A stretch of 64,000 nt of DNA from NCBI RefSeq assembly GCF_018598185.1, contig NZ_JAHESC010000020.1, positions 62,001 through 126,000 on the forward strand, in the 5' to 3' direction. A program made the translations under genes and the position numbers. Below, piece after piece: positions 15,594-25,494 of this stretch; position 1 is the stretch's first letter, and every line of letters starts with the position of its first letter. The notes beneath the pieces were generated by a model that was not told the origin of the DNA, ran no database searches, and saw nothing but the letters and a program-made list of their open reading frames with translations. The stretch is from Dawidia soli (GTDB taxonomy: Bacteria > Bacteroidota > Bacteroidia > Cytophagales > Cyclobacteriaceae).

Positions 15594-18500
15594 TTATTCT
15601 AATCCGATCATGATGAACGCACCCCAGTAGATAGGCTCGGGATAGTCCGCACGCAACTCCTTCTTGGCACCGATAAAGCTTTCGCGCAGGTTGCCCGTGT
15701 TAAGCCATTTCTGGTAGAACTTCAGCATCAGCTTCTGCGTGGCTTCGTCGTCTACCTTGAACATGCTCATGATCAAAATCTTTGCACCGGCCACGAGGAA
15801 GGCCCGTTGCAGACCGTATACCCCTTCACCGGCTTCCATATCGCCAAGGCCCGTCTCACAGGCGCTGAGCACCACCAGGTCGGTTTTATCGAGGTTGAGG
15901 CTCATCGCCTCATAGGCCGTCAGGATGCCGTTCTCCATGTTGAAGTTATACTGGGTCTTGTCCATCAGGTCGCCGGCGCCGCGCAGCAACAAGCCCGTCC
16001 GCATCAGCGGATTTTGCGTCAGCACCGCTTCGTTGCCTTCGATCTCCTGTTCCAGGTTCACCGGCACCGAAGGGCGGTAGAAACCGTGCGTGGCGATGTG
16101 GAAGATCTTGGGATTGTTCAGCTCCTTGATCTTTTCTTCCGACGCCAGCTTTTCCATGTACTCTGCCGTCAGCCAGCCCTTTTGTTTCAGCATAAACTGC
16201 ACCTGCGTTACTTCCTTCTCGGTGCCGGGCAGTGACGAGATACGCTGATCGGCAGAAGCCGTGAGATAGAACGACGGGTTGCCAAACATCGTGGCCGTGT
16301 TTTCGTTGGTCGTAGGGCGCGTCTTGATGCTGCGCAGGTATAGATCCTTGGTGTTGCTCACCAATACGATGTTGGCATTGTCTATGACGTATTTACCATC
16401 CGGAGTGGGAATGGCTTCCAGGTTGATCTGGTTATAGACCCCATCGGCACTCAGGTATACCGTGGCCGCCTGGCCGATCTCACGGGCAATAGGCTCCCAG
16501 AAGACTCCATACGAGTAGGTGTCGGGCACCTTGCCGATAATAGCGTTGCGATAGAACTTGAAGAAGCGGGTCTCCAGCTTCTTGCCGTCTTTCAGCATAA
16601 CCACCTTGGGCTTCGCCATATCTTTCTTGATATACAGCGCCGCATAGATGATCGAGTCCGTAAACGTGTGGTTGAAATGACGGTAACGCACCATCTCGAT
16701 CGCCACATCGTTTGGTTTGAGGATTTTTTTGATGTCCTCAAAGGTGATGCGCTTGTCGTCAAAGTTCTGGCCGAACAGCTCGGACCGTTGGCTCAGGTCT
16801 TTTTCCAGGCGCTCCACTTCCTGTTGCAGGCCCATCGGGTCGATCTGGTTCTCTGCCAGCTGCGCCGGACTCATCGAGAGCGCCAGCGTCAGCAGCTCTT
16901 TCTTCTGCACCCAGGTAGTATACTGGTTTTTTAACGCTTCATCCGTGCTGTTGAGAATGCGCTCGCGTATTTTGATGGAGGAGCTCAGCAGCAGCGCCTT
17001 GGTCAGCAACTGGTAGTTGTAGATCTTGCCCGCCAGGTCCTTGAAGTCTTCCAGGTTGCTGAAAGCAAGCGTATTGTAAAACTCAAAATCGCCCTTGATG
17101 GTATTCCAGTATTTGGCCTTTTCGCGCTCGCTCAACGCCGGGAAGAATTCCTTGATGAACTTCTCGTAGTTGTTCAGCGACTCTTCGATCATATTCTTCG
17201 ATCGCTTGTAGTCCTGCTGCATGTAATACACCTTGCTGAGCTTGGAAAGCACCTTCACATACTCGGGGTGCGTACGGCTGAAGAACTTCTCGTACAGGTT
17301 TTTGGCCTGGTTGTAAAATTCTTCCGACTTCTTATAGTTCTTCTGCTGGTAGTACACATCGCCCGTCAGCGTATATATGCCGGCTGCGTTGATGTTGTTT
17401 TTTGTACCCGTCTTGGTACGCCAGATGGTTTCGGCCACCGTCAGTGCATGGAAGGCGATGTCGAACTTCTTTTCCGAGATATACAGCACGGCTACGCTCT
17501 TCAGGATCTCTGCATACTGCGGGTTGTCTTTGCCCAGGCGGTTCTCGATGATCGTGCGGGCCTCCAGCATCAGTTTTTCTACCTCCTTGCTGTTGTCGCC
17601 TTTGTAGAATTTGATCAGCGCCAGTTGCGCCAGCGAACGGGCTACTTCGATATGGTTACGGCTGAATTGCTTCTCCTGGCTGCTCAGTGCCTTGGTAATG
17701 TTCTCTTCGGCCTTGTCATAGTCACCAAGCGTATAGTATATATCGCTCAGCAGCTTTTGGGTAGGGGCCGTTTTGGTAGAGGTCATGCCGTATGTCCTGA
17801 CGGCGATCTGATTGGCGCGGATGGCCGTGCGCTCGGCCTCGGTATAGTCGCCCTTGGCCAGCAATAGCCGCCCCTTGTTCACCAGCGGATCGATCAGGCG
17901 GCGGGACGTATTGCCATAGAGCTTTTCGGATGCAGGAATTTGGTCGCTCACCAGGCGGTCTGCTTCCGAGAAACGGCCCAGCTGGATAAAGAGCGCAGAC
18001 AGCTCTTCTTCGGCCGAAAGCTCGCTGTTCAGGTCGGTCTTCGAACGTGTGATCAGCTTGTTGGAACGCTCGAGGTTGCTCTCCGCTTCATCAAACATAC
18101 CTTTGATACCGTACAACTTGGCTTGCGTCTCCAACGCATTGATATAGGTGGGACGCCACTCTTTGTAATCACGGTTTTCTTTCAGATCGATGATTTCGAG
18201 CGCTTTGATCAAACCTTTCTCGGCGTCCTCATATTCACCCAGCTTGAGCTGCAGCTCCGCAATTTTGTTCAGTTCCGCAGCGTAGAGGATATCTTCGTTA
18301 CGATATTTTTCACGGGCCGCGAACAGCGCCGCCTTCAGTGTCTTGGAGGCGCGGGCGTACGAGTCCACGGCCTCGTAGTAGGTAGCGACGTGGTTGAGGA
18401 TATCGAGCAAGTCCTTGTGGCGGTCACCGATCTGTTGCGCGACTATTTTAGTATAGCTCTCCTCATAGATCTTGCCCGCTTCTTCAAATTTATCAGTGTA

Positions 18501-19823
18501 GTCCAGGAAAAAATTAGCCATCGAAATGCGCGACAGATGATAGGCCGGCGAAGTTTCACCATAGAGCTCTTTCTCGATCTCCAGGCGCTGGTTCAGGTAA
18601 TTTTCCGCGTTGGAATAGCGTTTTTCCGCCAGCGCACCGTTGTACAAAAAACTCAGGATCTTGAGCGCGGTCGGGTGATTGCGCGGCAGGGTCTTCGCGT
18701 TTAACACCGCCAGTGCTTCGCCCTCCAGGTTCTTGGTTTTATCACGTCCGATTCTGGTATCGAACTCTACCGCCTGCAGATTGATGCGTACCACGCTGCC
18801 TTTTGAAAAATACTTGCTCAGTACTCTTTCGAATTCCACCTTGGTATTGACATAACGATTTTTTTCTTCATCTACCAGCAGCTTGTGCAGATAAGTGATA
18901 TAGAGATCTTGAGCAAGGGTATTCGTGGGATTTACTTTTTTCTTCAGATCGTCCAGCGTGCGGTTGAGCTCAAGGGACTTTGGAAGCGTAAAGTTACCGT
19001 TTTCGATGAGGTAGAGTGCCCACTGATAGTTGTTGCGTTCCGCCGAGATGTCGGTCTCACCCAGGAAGCGCCGTTGGCTTCTGAGCCACGTGCTCGCCGC
19101 GGTAAAGGCCGAATCGGCGCTGATCAGGCTCCCTTTTTTGCTGTAGGCTATGGCAATCTGTGTCAGCAGGCGTCCATAGTCGCCGTACCGTTGCACCAGC
19201 TCTGTTTCCGGCACACGTTGAGTCTTGATGGTACCACCCTCAACCTTGGTTTCCTTATCTACCGCACGACCGGCAAAGAAACTTTCCTGCTCGCGCATGA
19301 TTTCCAGGGCGTCGTTACAGAATCCCTGGCCGATCATGGCTTCGCTTTCGATCAGAGCAATATCGCCTTTCAGCAGGTCGGTCATCTGCCCCGTGCGGAC
19401 GAGTTGCTCTTTGGCCTTCGTGATGTATTCCCGGCTGATGTGATAGTTACCGTAAGCGTTATAGATTTCGGCAACGTCGATCAGTGTCGTGGCATAGCTG
19501 GCGCTGTTTTCGCCAAACACGGCCAGGCTGGAGGCCTGCGCGTTTTCCAGCGCTTTGTCAAAGCCACCCAACATACCCAACGCCAGGCCAATGCGGGCCT
19601 CGCGCAGGTACAGCCCCGGCATATAGGCGTTCTGCGGACCCATCTTGGCCACAATCGTCTTTTTGAGCTTCGCAAGCGAGCTTTCGGCTTTCTCAAAGCT
19701 GCCCCCGGCATACAACGCATCGATCTTGGCGAGCGACTTGTCATACTTTTTATTTTGCGTGAATGCAGGTTGGGCACACGCCAGGAACAGCGCAACCAAC
19801 AGGAGGATCCCGTTTTTCTTCAT
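15594..19823 (-). CDS. Secreted TPR-repeat protein with C-terminal CHAT protease domain
   Basis: 1409 residues from ATG 19823 (MKKNGILLLVALFLACAQPAFTQ, a signal peptide, possibly with a Cys for lipidation inside LFLAC). Residues about 25-1000 are a long array of TPR-type helical repeats, for example GEYEDAEKGLIKALEI and GDYDKAEENITKALSS. A charged linker at about 1000-1150 follows, and the last 260 residues are a CHAT (caspase-HetF-associated) domain. The catalytic pair is visible: His in HIATHGFY at about 1246 and Cys in VLSACETG at about 1322. CHAT domains are caspase-like cysteine proteases usually activated by their repeat region. A signal peptide on a protease of this clan suggests periplasmic action. 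A frame extension to 20192 overlaps the divergent CDF gene and was not used. Confidence 0.88.
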   Translation of the reverse strand: MKKNGILLLVALFLACAQPAFTQNKKYDKSLAKIDALYAGGSFEKAESSLAKLKKTIVAKMGPQNAYMPGLYLREARIGLALGMLGGFDKALENAQASSLAVFGENSASYATTLIDVAEIYNAYGNYHISREYITKAKEQLVRTGQMTDLLKGDIALIESEAMIGQGFCNDALEIMREQESFFAGRAVDKETKVEGGTIKTQRVPETELVQRYGDYGRLLTQIAIAYSKKGSLISADSAFTAASTWLRSQRRFLGETDISAERNNYQWALYLIENGNFTLPKSLELNRTLDDLKKKVNPTNTLAQDLYITYLHKLLVDEEKNRYVNTKVEFERVLSKYFSKGSVVRINLQAVEFDTRIGRDKTKNLEGEALAVLNAKTLPRNHPTALKILSFLYNGALAEKRYSNAENYLNQRLEIEKELYGETSPAYHLSRISMANFFLDYTDKFEEAGKIYEESYTKIVAQQIGDRHKDLLDILNHVATYYEAVDSYARASKTLKAALFAAREKYRNEDILYAAELNKIAELQLKLGEYEDAEKGLIKALEIIDLKENRDYKEWRPTYINALETQAKLYGIKGMFDEAESNLERSNKLITRSKTDLNSELSAEEELSALFIQLGRFSEADRLVSDQIPASEKLYGNTSRRLIDPLVNKGRLLLAKGDYTEAERTAIRANQIAVRTYGMTSTKTAPTQKLLSDIYYTLGDYDKAEENITKALSSQEKQFSRNHIEVARSLAQLALIKFYKGDNSKEVEKLMLEARTIIENRLGKDNPQYAEILKSVAVLYISEKKFDIAFHALTVAETIWRTKTGTKNNINAAGIYTLTGDVYYQQKNYKKSEEFYNQAKNLYEKFFSRTHPEYVKVLSKLSKVYYMQQDYKRSKNMIEESLNNYEKFIKEFFPALSEREKAKYWNTIKGDFEFYNTLAFSNLEDFKDLAGKIYNYQLLTKALLLSSSIKIRERILNSTDEALKNQYTTWVQKKELLTLALSMSPAQLAENQIDPMGLQQEVERLEKDLSQRSELFGQNFDDKRITFEDIKKILKPNDVAIEMVRYRHFNHTFTDSIIYAALYIKKDMAKPKVVMLKDGKKLETRFFKFYRNAIIGKVPDTYSYGVFWEPIAREIGQAATVYLSADGVYNQINLEAIPTPDGKYVIDNANIVLVSNTKDLYLRSIKTRPTTNENTATMFGNPSFYLTASADQRISSLPGTEKEVTQVQFMLKQKGWLTAEYMEKLASEEKIKELNNPKIFHIATHGFYRPSVPVNLEQEIEGNEAVLTQNPLMRTGLLLRGAGDLMDKTQYNFNMENGILTAYEAMSLNLDKTDLVVLSACETGLGDMEAGEGVYGLQRAFLVAGAKILIMSMFKVDDEATQKLMLKFYQKWLNTGNLRESFIGAKKELRADYPEPIYWGAFIMIGLE

Positions 19824-19979
19824 GATAGGGGATGTTAGATATTTTTGGGCGTATAAATTTACGAATTCCCCGACACTATCGTACGCCCACGGAAGCAGTT
19901 TGTGCAGCACCCTTGCAGAAAGGGTAAAAATACGGTATCTGCACTCCTGTTGCAGCCGTTTTGTGCCGACTTTTGAGCC

Positions 19980-20945
19980 ATGGGGCATCATCATCACGAC
20001 CATCCGCACGACCACGATCATACACATGATCACGGGCATCGCCACGGACACAGCCATGCGCACGGCCACCATCACCACTACAGCGGTAATAACATTGCTG
20101 TAGCCTTCTGGTTGAACCTGGGCTTTGCGTTGCTGGAATTGGTCGGAGGCCTTTATACCAACTCGGTGGCTATATTGTCCGACGCGCTGCACGACCTCGG
20201 CGATAGCTTGTCATTGGGCACGGCGTGGTTCTTCGAACGGAAGTCGCGGCAGCAACCCGATGCCATCTATACTTACGGCTATAAACGGTTCTCGCTCGTC
20301 GGCGCGTTTATCAACGCCGTAGTGCTTACTGTCGGCTCCATCTTTATTCTGGTAGAAGCGTTTAAACGACTGTGGCATCCCGAGCAGCCCGATGCCACCG
20401 GCATGCTCGTATTTGCCGTTATTGGTATACTCGTAAACGGAGCAGCCATGCTGCGTCTCAAACGCGGAGACTCCATCAACGAAAGGGTCTTGTCACTGCA
20501 TTTTCTGGAAGATGTACTGGGCTGGGTAGCAGTATTGATCGGAGCCATCGTCATGAAGTTTGCCGACGTACCCATCATCGATCCGTTGCTGTCCATGATT
20601 ATCGGCGGCATTATCCTGTTCAACGTATACCGCAACATCCGCGGAGCATTCCAGATCATGCTGCAAGGCGTGCCCCGGAATATACCCGAGGCGTCGGTGC
20701 GCAAAGAACTGGCTACCTTCGAAGAAGTAGAGGCATTGCACGACCTGCACATCTGGACGCTCGACGGCACGTTCAATATTCTGACAACGCACATCGTACT
20801 GCGGCAGCCGTTGGAGCCCGAGCCCCTCGAAGCACTAAAGACGCGTATCAAAAAACAACTGCAAACCCTCGGCATTCAGCATGCCACGATTGAATTTGAA
20901 ATAAAAGGCTATGCGGCGTGCGACACCACGCCGGTGGTACATTAA
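19980..20945 (+). CDS. CDF-family metal cation exporter with His-rich N-terminus
   Basis: 321 residues. The first 34 residues are mostly His with Asp and Gly (HHHHDHPHDHDHTHDH...), a metal-sensing or metal-loading tail. Six membrane segments follow with the CDF metal-site motifs SVAILSDALHDLGD (TM2) and LSLHFLEDVLGW (TM5; the classical HxxxD is HFLED), then a cytoplasmic C-terminal domain with ALHDLHIWTLDGT. CzcD/ZitB-type proteins export Zn, Co or Cd in exchange for protons. It is transcribed alone, divergent from the TPR-CHAT gene and convergent with the methyltransferase, with 19 bp separating the stop codons. Confidence 0.93.
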   Translation: MGHHHHDHPHDHDHTHDHGHRHGHSHAHGHHHHYSGNNIAVAFWLNLGFALLELVGGLYTNSVAILSDALHDLGDSLSLGTAWFFERKSRQQPDAIYTYGYKRFSLVGAFINAVVLTVGSIFILVEAFKRLWHPEQPDATGMLVFAVIGILVNGAAMLRLKRGDSINERVLSLHFLEDVLGWVAVLIGAIVMKFADVPIIDPLLSMIIGGIILFNVYRNIRGAFQIMLQGVPRNIPEASVRKELATFEEVEALHDLHIWTLDGTFNILTTHIVLRQPLEPEPLEALKTRIKKQLQTLGIQHATIEFEIKGYAACDTTPVVH

Positions 20946-20964
20946 CCCCTCAAAGTACACGACA

Positions 20965-21738
20965 TTATGCCTGCGGCTCGACCAGCAGGAACTCCTTTGT
21001 TACCAGGAAGTCGAACGGAAAGAAATTGATGTTGTATTTCTTCAGCAGCGTAGCGCGATTCAGGATCGTATGACTCTTGCGAAACAACGTACGCAGCCCA
21101 TTGGCATGCAGGATCTCCTGCAGCTTGGCGTGTGTAAGGTGATTGAGCCCGGCATAGACCTCTTTGATCGTGCCTTCTTCCTCACCCACGATGGTATGAT
21201 TCCGCTCCTCCAGCATCTTGTTCAGAATAGGCTTAGGCAGGAATTGGCACCAGGGAATCTTAATAATATGCGTAAGGTGCGACGCATAGGGACTGCGCCA
21301 CGGCGGATAACTGATAAAGATCTTGCCACCGGCCGCAAGTGATTTTTTAACGCTGGCCAGCAATCGGCGCAGTAAGTTGATTTCAATATGCTCGACCACG
21401 TCGTTGATAAAGACCAGGTCGAATTTCTCCGGAAACGGGTTTAATAGAATATTACGCTTTTCAAACCGGGCATTTTCAATATGCAATTCCTGCTGCAAGT
21501 GCTTGGCGATAGTGATATGGTGATTATCGATGTCTACGCCCGTCACTTCACAATTCCAATGCTTGGCGTACCACAACGTCATGCCGCCCATGCCACAGCC
21601 AAAGTCCAACACCTTCATACCGGTCAGGTCGAACTTTTCTTTGATCAGGGCTTTATCGAGAATTAAGTGAGAATCTTCTGCTTGAAAATTGTTCCGGGCG
21701 TAGGCCACACCTTCAGCAAACTGGGCTTCCGTCAACAT
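20965..21738 (-). CDS. Class I SAM-dependent methyltransferase
   Basis: 257 residues. Rossmann-type methyltransferase motifs: KVLDFGCGMGGMTLW (motif I) near residue 42, VTGVDIDNHHI (acidic loop), FDLVFINDVVEHIE (motif II/III) and GGKIFISYPPW. This UbiG/MenG-like arrangement is shared by many small-molecule methyltransferases, and the C-terminal part (about 170-257) contains no recognisable substrate domain. The gene stands alone; upstream is a 364-bp non-coding gap after the mutase gene. A perfect -7 element on this strand lies far upstream at 22016-22023. Substrate cannot be predicted. Confidence 0.85.
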   Translation of the reverse strand: MLTEAQFAEGVAYARNNFQAEDSHLILDKALIKEKFDLTGMKVLDFGCGMGGMTLWYAKHWNCEVTGVDIDNHHITIAKHLQQELHIENARFEKRNILLNPFPEKFDLVFINDVVEHIEINLLRRLLASVKKSLAAGGKIFISYPPWRSPYASHLTHIIKIPWCQFLPKPILNKMLEERNHTIVGEEEGTIKEVYAGLNHLTHAKLQEILHANGLRTLFRKSHTILNRATLLKKYNINFFPFDFLVTKEFLLVEPQA

Positions 21739-22102
21739 GGGGGTAAGGGTTGTTTTTGGTTACGTTACATACTAAACACGTGCCGCGCACTACGCGCTGC
21801 GACATACTTCCCCAAACGCGCACATTCCATGCGCACGGCAGGGCCACCAACTCAGATTCGTACTTAGTAGTCACAAGGGTTCACCCGGAATCGCTGCGAT
21901 AGAATGGATGCAAAACGCATCACACAAGCGATTACAGACTAAAACGCTTACACACATCCGGCAGAAATACGCGCACGACAGGTACGGGATAGATAGTACT
22001 GTCCACCGGTTGTAGCAAAGATAAGATGAAATCACGAATGTGCTGACGGGAACAGGAAAATCACCCGTGTGTATTATTCTCTACAGATGTAGACTATGGT
22101 CG
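21739..22102. other. Intergenic region, 364 bp, upstream of the methyltransferase
   Basis: It lies between two minus-strand genes. It contains TATCTTTG on the minus strand (22016-22023), a perfect -7 match that would give a 5' leader of about 270 nt to the methyltransferase start. A 28-codon minus-strand frame from 21955 was seen but is not supported. No RNA family was recognised. Confidence 0.4.
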
Positions 22103-25100
22103 CTACGACTTCATAAGCTTCCCTAGTATTTCCTTCGCCGCATCCGTAATAACAGTTCCCGGCCCGAAGATAAACGAGACACCGGCGCTATAGAGAAAAT
22201 CATAATCCTGCTGCGGTATAACCCCTCCCGCCACAACCATAATGTCCGGCCGCCCGATCTTACCCAGCGCCTCGATCAGCGCAGGTACCAATGTCTTATG
22301 TCCACCCGCCAAACTGGACGCCCCCACAATGTGCACATCGTTTTCGGCGGCTTGCATGGCAACTTCGTCCGGCGTCTGAAACAGCGGCCCGATGTCGACA
22401 TCAAAGCCCAGGTCGGCAAAGCTTGTCGCAATCACCTTGGCGCCGCGATCATGACCATCCTGTCCCATTTTTGCCACCAGGATCCGCGGCCGTCGGCCGT
22501 CGAGCGCGGCAAACTGATCTGACAGCGCACGCACATCTTCAAATACTTGCTGGTTCTTCATTTCGCCTGCATATACACCTGCAATAGAACGTACACTGGC
22601 CTTGTAACGTCCAAATACTTTTTCCAACGCCGTCGAGATCTCGCCCAACGTTGCACGTGCACGCGCCGCGTCGACCGCCAGCGCCAGCAAGTTACCTTCA
22701 CCCGTCGTAGCCGATGTGGTCAGCGCATGCAGCGCAGCCTCCACGGCCCCATTGTCGCGCGAAACCTTCAGCGCCGCCAGCCGGTCAACCTGCTCTTGTC
22801 GCACAGCAACGTTGTCAACCTCCAGGATGTCAAAGTCAGTCTTGTCCGTAACAGTATATTTATTTACACCGACGATCACATCTTTGCCCGCATCGATCCG
22901 CGCCTGCTTGGCCGCAGCCGCCTGCTCGATGCGCATCTTAGGCAAACCGCTTTCAATGGCCTTTGTCATCCCGCCGAGTTTTTCTACTTCCTGGATCAGC
23001 TCCCATGCCTTCTCGGCAAGCTCCGCCGTGAGATTCTCCAGGTAATACGATCCAGCAAGCGGATCGACCGTGCGGGTGATTCCCGTTTCCTTTTCAATGA
23101 ACAGTTGCGTATTACGGGCAATGCGGGCCGAGAAGTCGGTCGGCAGGGCAATGGCCTCGTCGAGCGAGTTGGTGTGCAGCGATTGCGTGCCGCCGCAGAT
23201 AGCCGCCAGCGCCTCGATATACGTGCGTGTTACATTGTTATACGGGTCTTGCTCGGTCAGGCTCCACCCCGACGTTTGGCAATGCGTTCGCAGCGCCATC
23301 GACTTGGGATTGGCTGGCTGGAATTGGTTTACCAGGTACGACCACAACAACCGGCCCGCGCGCATCTTCGCTACCTCCATAAAAAAGTTCATACCGATGC
23401 CCCAGAAGAACGACAGGCGCGGCGCAAAGTCGTCGATGGCGATACCGGCAGCAAGCCCTGTGCGGATATACTCCAATCCATCCGCCAGGGTATAGGCCAG
23501 CTCCAAATGCGCCGGCGCACCCGCCTCGTGCATGTGGTAGCCGCTGATGCTGATGGAATTGAACTTAGGCATGTGGCGCGAAGTATAGGCAAAGATATCC
23601 GCTACAATGCGCATCGACGGCCCCGGCGGATAGATATAGGTATTACGGACCATAAACTCCTTCAGGATGTCGTTCTGGATCGTGCCGCTCAGTTGTTTTG
23701 GCGCGACACCCTGCTCTTCCGCGGCCACAATATAAAAGGCCATGATTGGAAGCACGGCGCCATTCATCGTCATCGACACCGACATCTTGTCAAGGGGGAT
23801 CTGGTCGAAGAGGATCTTCATGTCCAGCACCGAGTCGATCGCCACCCCGGCCTTGCCCACATCGCCCGTTACACGCGGATGATCGGAGTCATAGCCACGG
23901 TGCGTAGCCAGGTCAAACGCGACCGACAGGCCTCGCTGCCCCGCCGCCAGGTTGCGACGGTAAAAGGCGTTGGAGTCCTTGGCCGTCGAGAAGCCCGCAT
24001 ACTGGCGGATCGTCCACGGCTTCGTGGTATACATCGTGGCATACGGCCCGCGCAGATAAGGCGGCAACCCCGAAGGATAATCGAGGTGGACCAGGTCGTC
24101 CACGGTTTCCGGCGCGTAAGCCGGAAGCACCGCGATCTTCTCCGGGCTCAGCCAGGGAAGATCTTTACCTTCCGGCAGGGGTGTGACCGGAGGATATACA
24201 CGCGCCGGCAACTTTTGCGGCAGCAGCCGCTTGACTTCAGCAATGATCGCCTGGATCGCCGCCTCCGCGGTATATGCGCCCGCCAGCGGGTCGGCAACCT
24301 TGTCGAGGTAACTTTCTTCACGCAGGATACTGCCCGCATTGCGGGCAATGCGGCGCAGCGTCGCATTGTTCTCGTCTTCGGGAAGCACCGACAAGGCACT
24401 ACAGCCCCCGAGTATAGAAGCCAGCGAGACCGCCGTAGCCTTGAGCATCGTGCCATGCGGTGCATAGGCCTCTGCCGCAAACGCCTCCGACCTCACATGA
24501 ATATGTAGGGCGTCCAGCGGCAGATCCTGTATACCGTACGTATCGACCAGCTCCAGGTATAAATACCGCAGCGCCTTGAGCTTGGCCACCTCCAGGATAA
24601 AGTCATTTTCTGTCTCTACCGAGATGGCTACTTGACGCACAGCGCTGGCCGTCGTGCTCCCGGCACGTACCGTCGCATCGATGGCCGCCGCGGCGCGCGT
24701 CAGCGACTCGACAACCTCTTGTACCGGCGTTGTGCGGTGAACGATCATACCCAGCGTGCGAAGCCTGCTTTGATTCGCAACAGGCGTCACCGCAACAGAA
24801 GTGGGTAGAAAGAGCGCGCCCGAAAGGGAATCAGCGGGATAGGCCTGCCGTTCTATATAAGAAGTTAACGCCGCCAGGTGAACGGGTGTTGATAACCAGA
24901 AGCTTACGCTGCAGTAAGGCCAGTCGACACCCGCCAGCAAAGCGGCCATGTCAACCGGCGACGCCTCCGGCAGCTTAAATAAAATTCCATCAGCGCCCTG
25001 GGCCAGGTGTTCCAGGGCAGTTTGGTTTGCGATACGGACATCAAAAACCGTGATCAACGGCTGATTCCACCAATGCCGGGCGCCGGCATACGGATCGGAA

Positions 25101-25306
25101 GCAGGCGGAAGCGTGAATGGAGCGCCGTTCGGGCGATTATGCGGACCGTAATAAGGACCAAACGATAGATTGTCTTCCGTGGCCCAGGCCAAAGTTTCAT
25201 CCGGGTTTTTTCCGTCAAGCTCGTGTGACGCGGTGCGATACCAGTCGGCCTGCGTGGTTTTCGGAAAGGCCTCCTGTAACAACTCCTGGAACGTTTTTTC
25301 AGCCAT
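22103..25306 (-). CDS. Single-chain methylmalonyl-CoA mutase, MutA-MutB fusion
   Basis: 1067 residues from ATG 25306 (a TTG three codons upstream is an alternative). Residues about 1-390 match the small, non-catalytic MutA subunit ([33 protein letters not shown]). Residues about 400-1067 match the large catalytic MutB subunit: [33 protein letters not shown] with the catalytic histidine, and a C-terminal cobalamin domain with DGHDRG (His ligand about 952). It isomerises (R)-methylmalonyl-CoA to succinyl-CoA using adenosylcobalamin. Most Bacteroidota keep mutA and mutB as adjacent genes; here they are joined by a short linker near residue 390 ([10 protein letters not shown]), and the usual MutB N-terminal extension is shortened. 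No frameshift is apparent, and no G-protein chaperone domain is present. Confidence 0.92.
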   Translation of the reverse strand: MAEKTFQELLQEAFPKTTQADWYRTASHELDGKNPDETLAWATEDNLSFGPYYGPHNRPNGAPFTLPPASDPYAGARHWWNQPLITVFDVRIANQTALEHLAQGADGILFKLPEASPVDMAALLAGVDWPYCSVSFWLSTPVHLAALTSYIERQAYPADSLSGALFLPTSVAVTPVANQSRLRTLGMIVHRTTPVQEVVESLTRAAAAIDATVRAGSTTASAVRQVAISVETENDFILEVAKLKALRYLYLELVDTYGIQDLPLDALHIHVRSEAFAAEAYAPHGTMLKATAVSLASILGGCSALSVLPEDENNATLRRIARNAGSILREESYLDKVADPLAGAYTAEAAIQAIIAEVKRLLPQKLPARVYPPVTPLPEGKDLPWLSPEKIAVLPAYAPETVDDLVHLDYPSGLPPYLRGPYATMYTTKPWTIRQYAGFSTAKDSNAFYRRNLAAGQRGLSVAFDLATHRGYDSDHPRVTGDVGKAGVAIDSVLDMKILFDQIPLDKMSVSMTMNGAVLPIMAFYIVAAEEQGVAPKQLSGTIQNDILKEFMVRNTYIYPPGPSMRIVADIFAYTSRHMPKFNSISISGYHMHEAGAPAHLELAYTLADGLEYIRTGLAAGIAIDDFAPRLSFFWGIGMNFFMEVAKMRAGRLLWSYLVNQFQPANPKSMALRTHCQTSGWSLTEQDPYNNVTRTYIEALAAICGGTQSLHTNSLDEAIALPTDFSARIARNTQLFIEKETGITRTVDPLAGSYYLENLTAELAEKAWELIQEVEKLGGMTKAIESGLPKMRIEQAAAAKQARIDAGKDVIVGVNKYTVTDKTDFDILEVDNVAVRQEQVDRLAALKVSRDNGAVEAALHALTTSATTGEGNLLALAVDAARARATLGEISTALEKVFGRYKASVRSIAGVYAGEMKNQQVFEDVRALSDQFAALDGRRPRILVAKMGQDGHDRGAKVIATSFADLGFDVDIGPLFQTPDEVAMQAAENDVHIVGASSLAGGHKTLVPALIEALGKIGRPDIMVVAGGVIPQQDYDFLYSAGVSFIFGPGTVITDAAKEILGKLMKS

Positions 25307-25494
25307 GCTGTGCAATTCAACTCAATTTTAGCTAAGTTTTTTTCAACCGTTTGCGTTTTTATTTTAAAAATTTGGAAGCACATTTTTTTCCGGAAAATCA
25401 AGACGAAAGGCGCTTGTTTTCTTAATCTCTTTTTTCACATCTTTGTCTCCCTTTCCCCGGCGGGGAACTCAAAATCCTAACAAATTCAGATCTC
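25307..25494. promoter_or_regulatory. dnaA upstream region
   Basis: AT-rich, 188 bp, between divergent mutase and dnaA genes. CATCTTTG (25438-25445, one mismatch to TAnnTTTG) with TTG at 25414-25416 is a plausible dnaA promoter. TTTTTCACA at 25431-25439 fits a relaxed DnaA box (TTWTNCACA) and overlaps it; as the only such site it is weak evidence for autoregulation. Confidence 0.35.

Noticed and set aside
19824-20192. Upstream extension of the TPR-CHAT frame by 123 codons
   Set aside because: It overlaps the divergent CDF exporter; the clean signal peptide at 19823 marks the real start.
21830-21960. A possible tRNA-like segment in the 364-bp gap
   Set aside because: No cloverleaf with acceptor, anticodon and T arms could be drawn.
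22547-24508. A 653-codon open frame on the plus strand opposite the mutase
   Set aside because: It is antisense to a clearly coding gene; its residue content (Arg, His, Gln) is typical of the reverse complement of GC-rich coding DNA and no domain is recognisable.
25431-25439. A DnaA box in front of dnaA (TTTTTCACA)
   Set aside because: Only one relaxed match with no cluster; by itself it does not support an origin.
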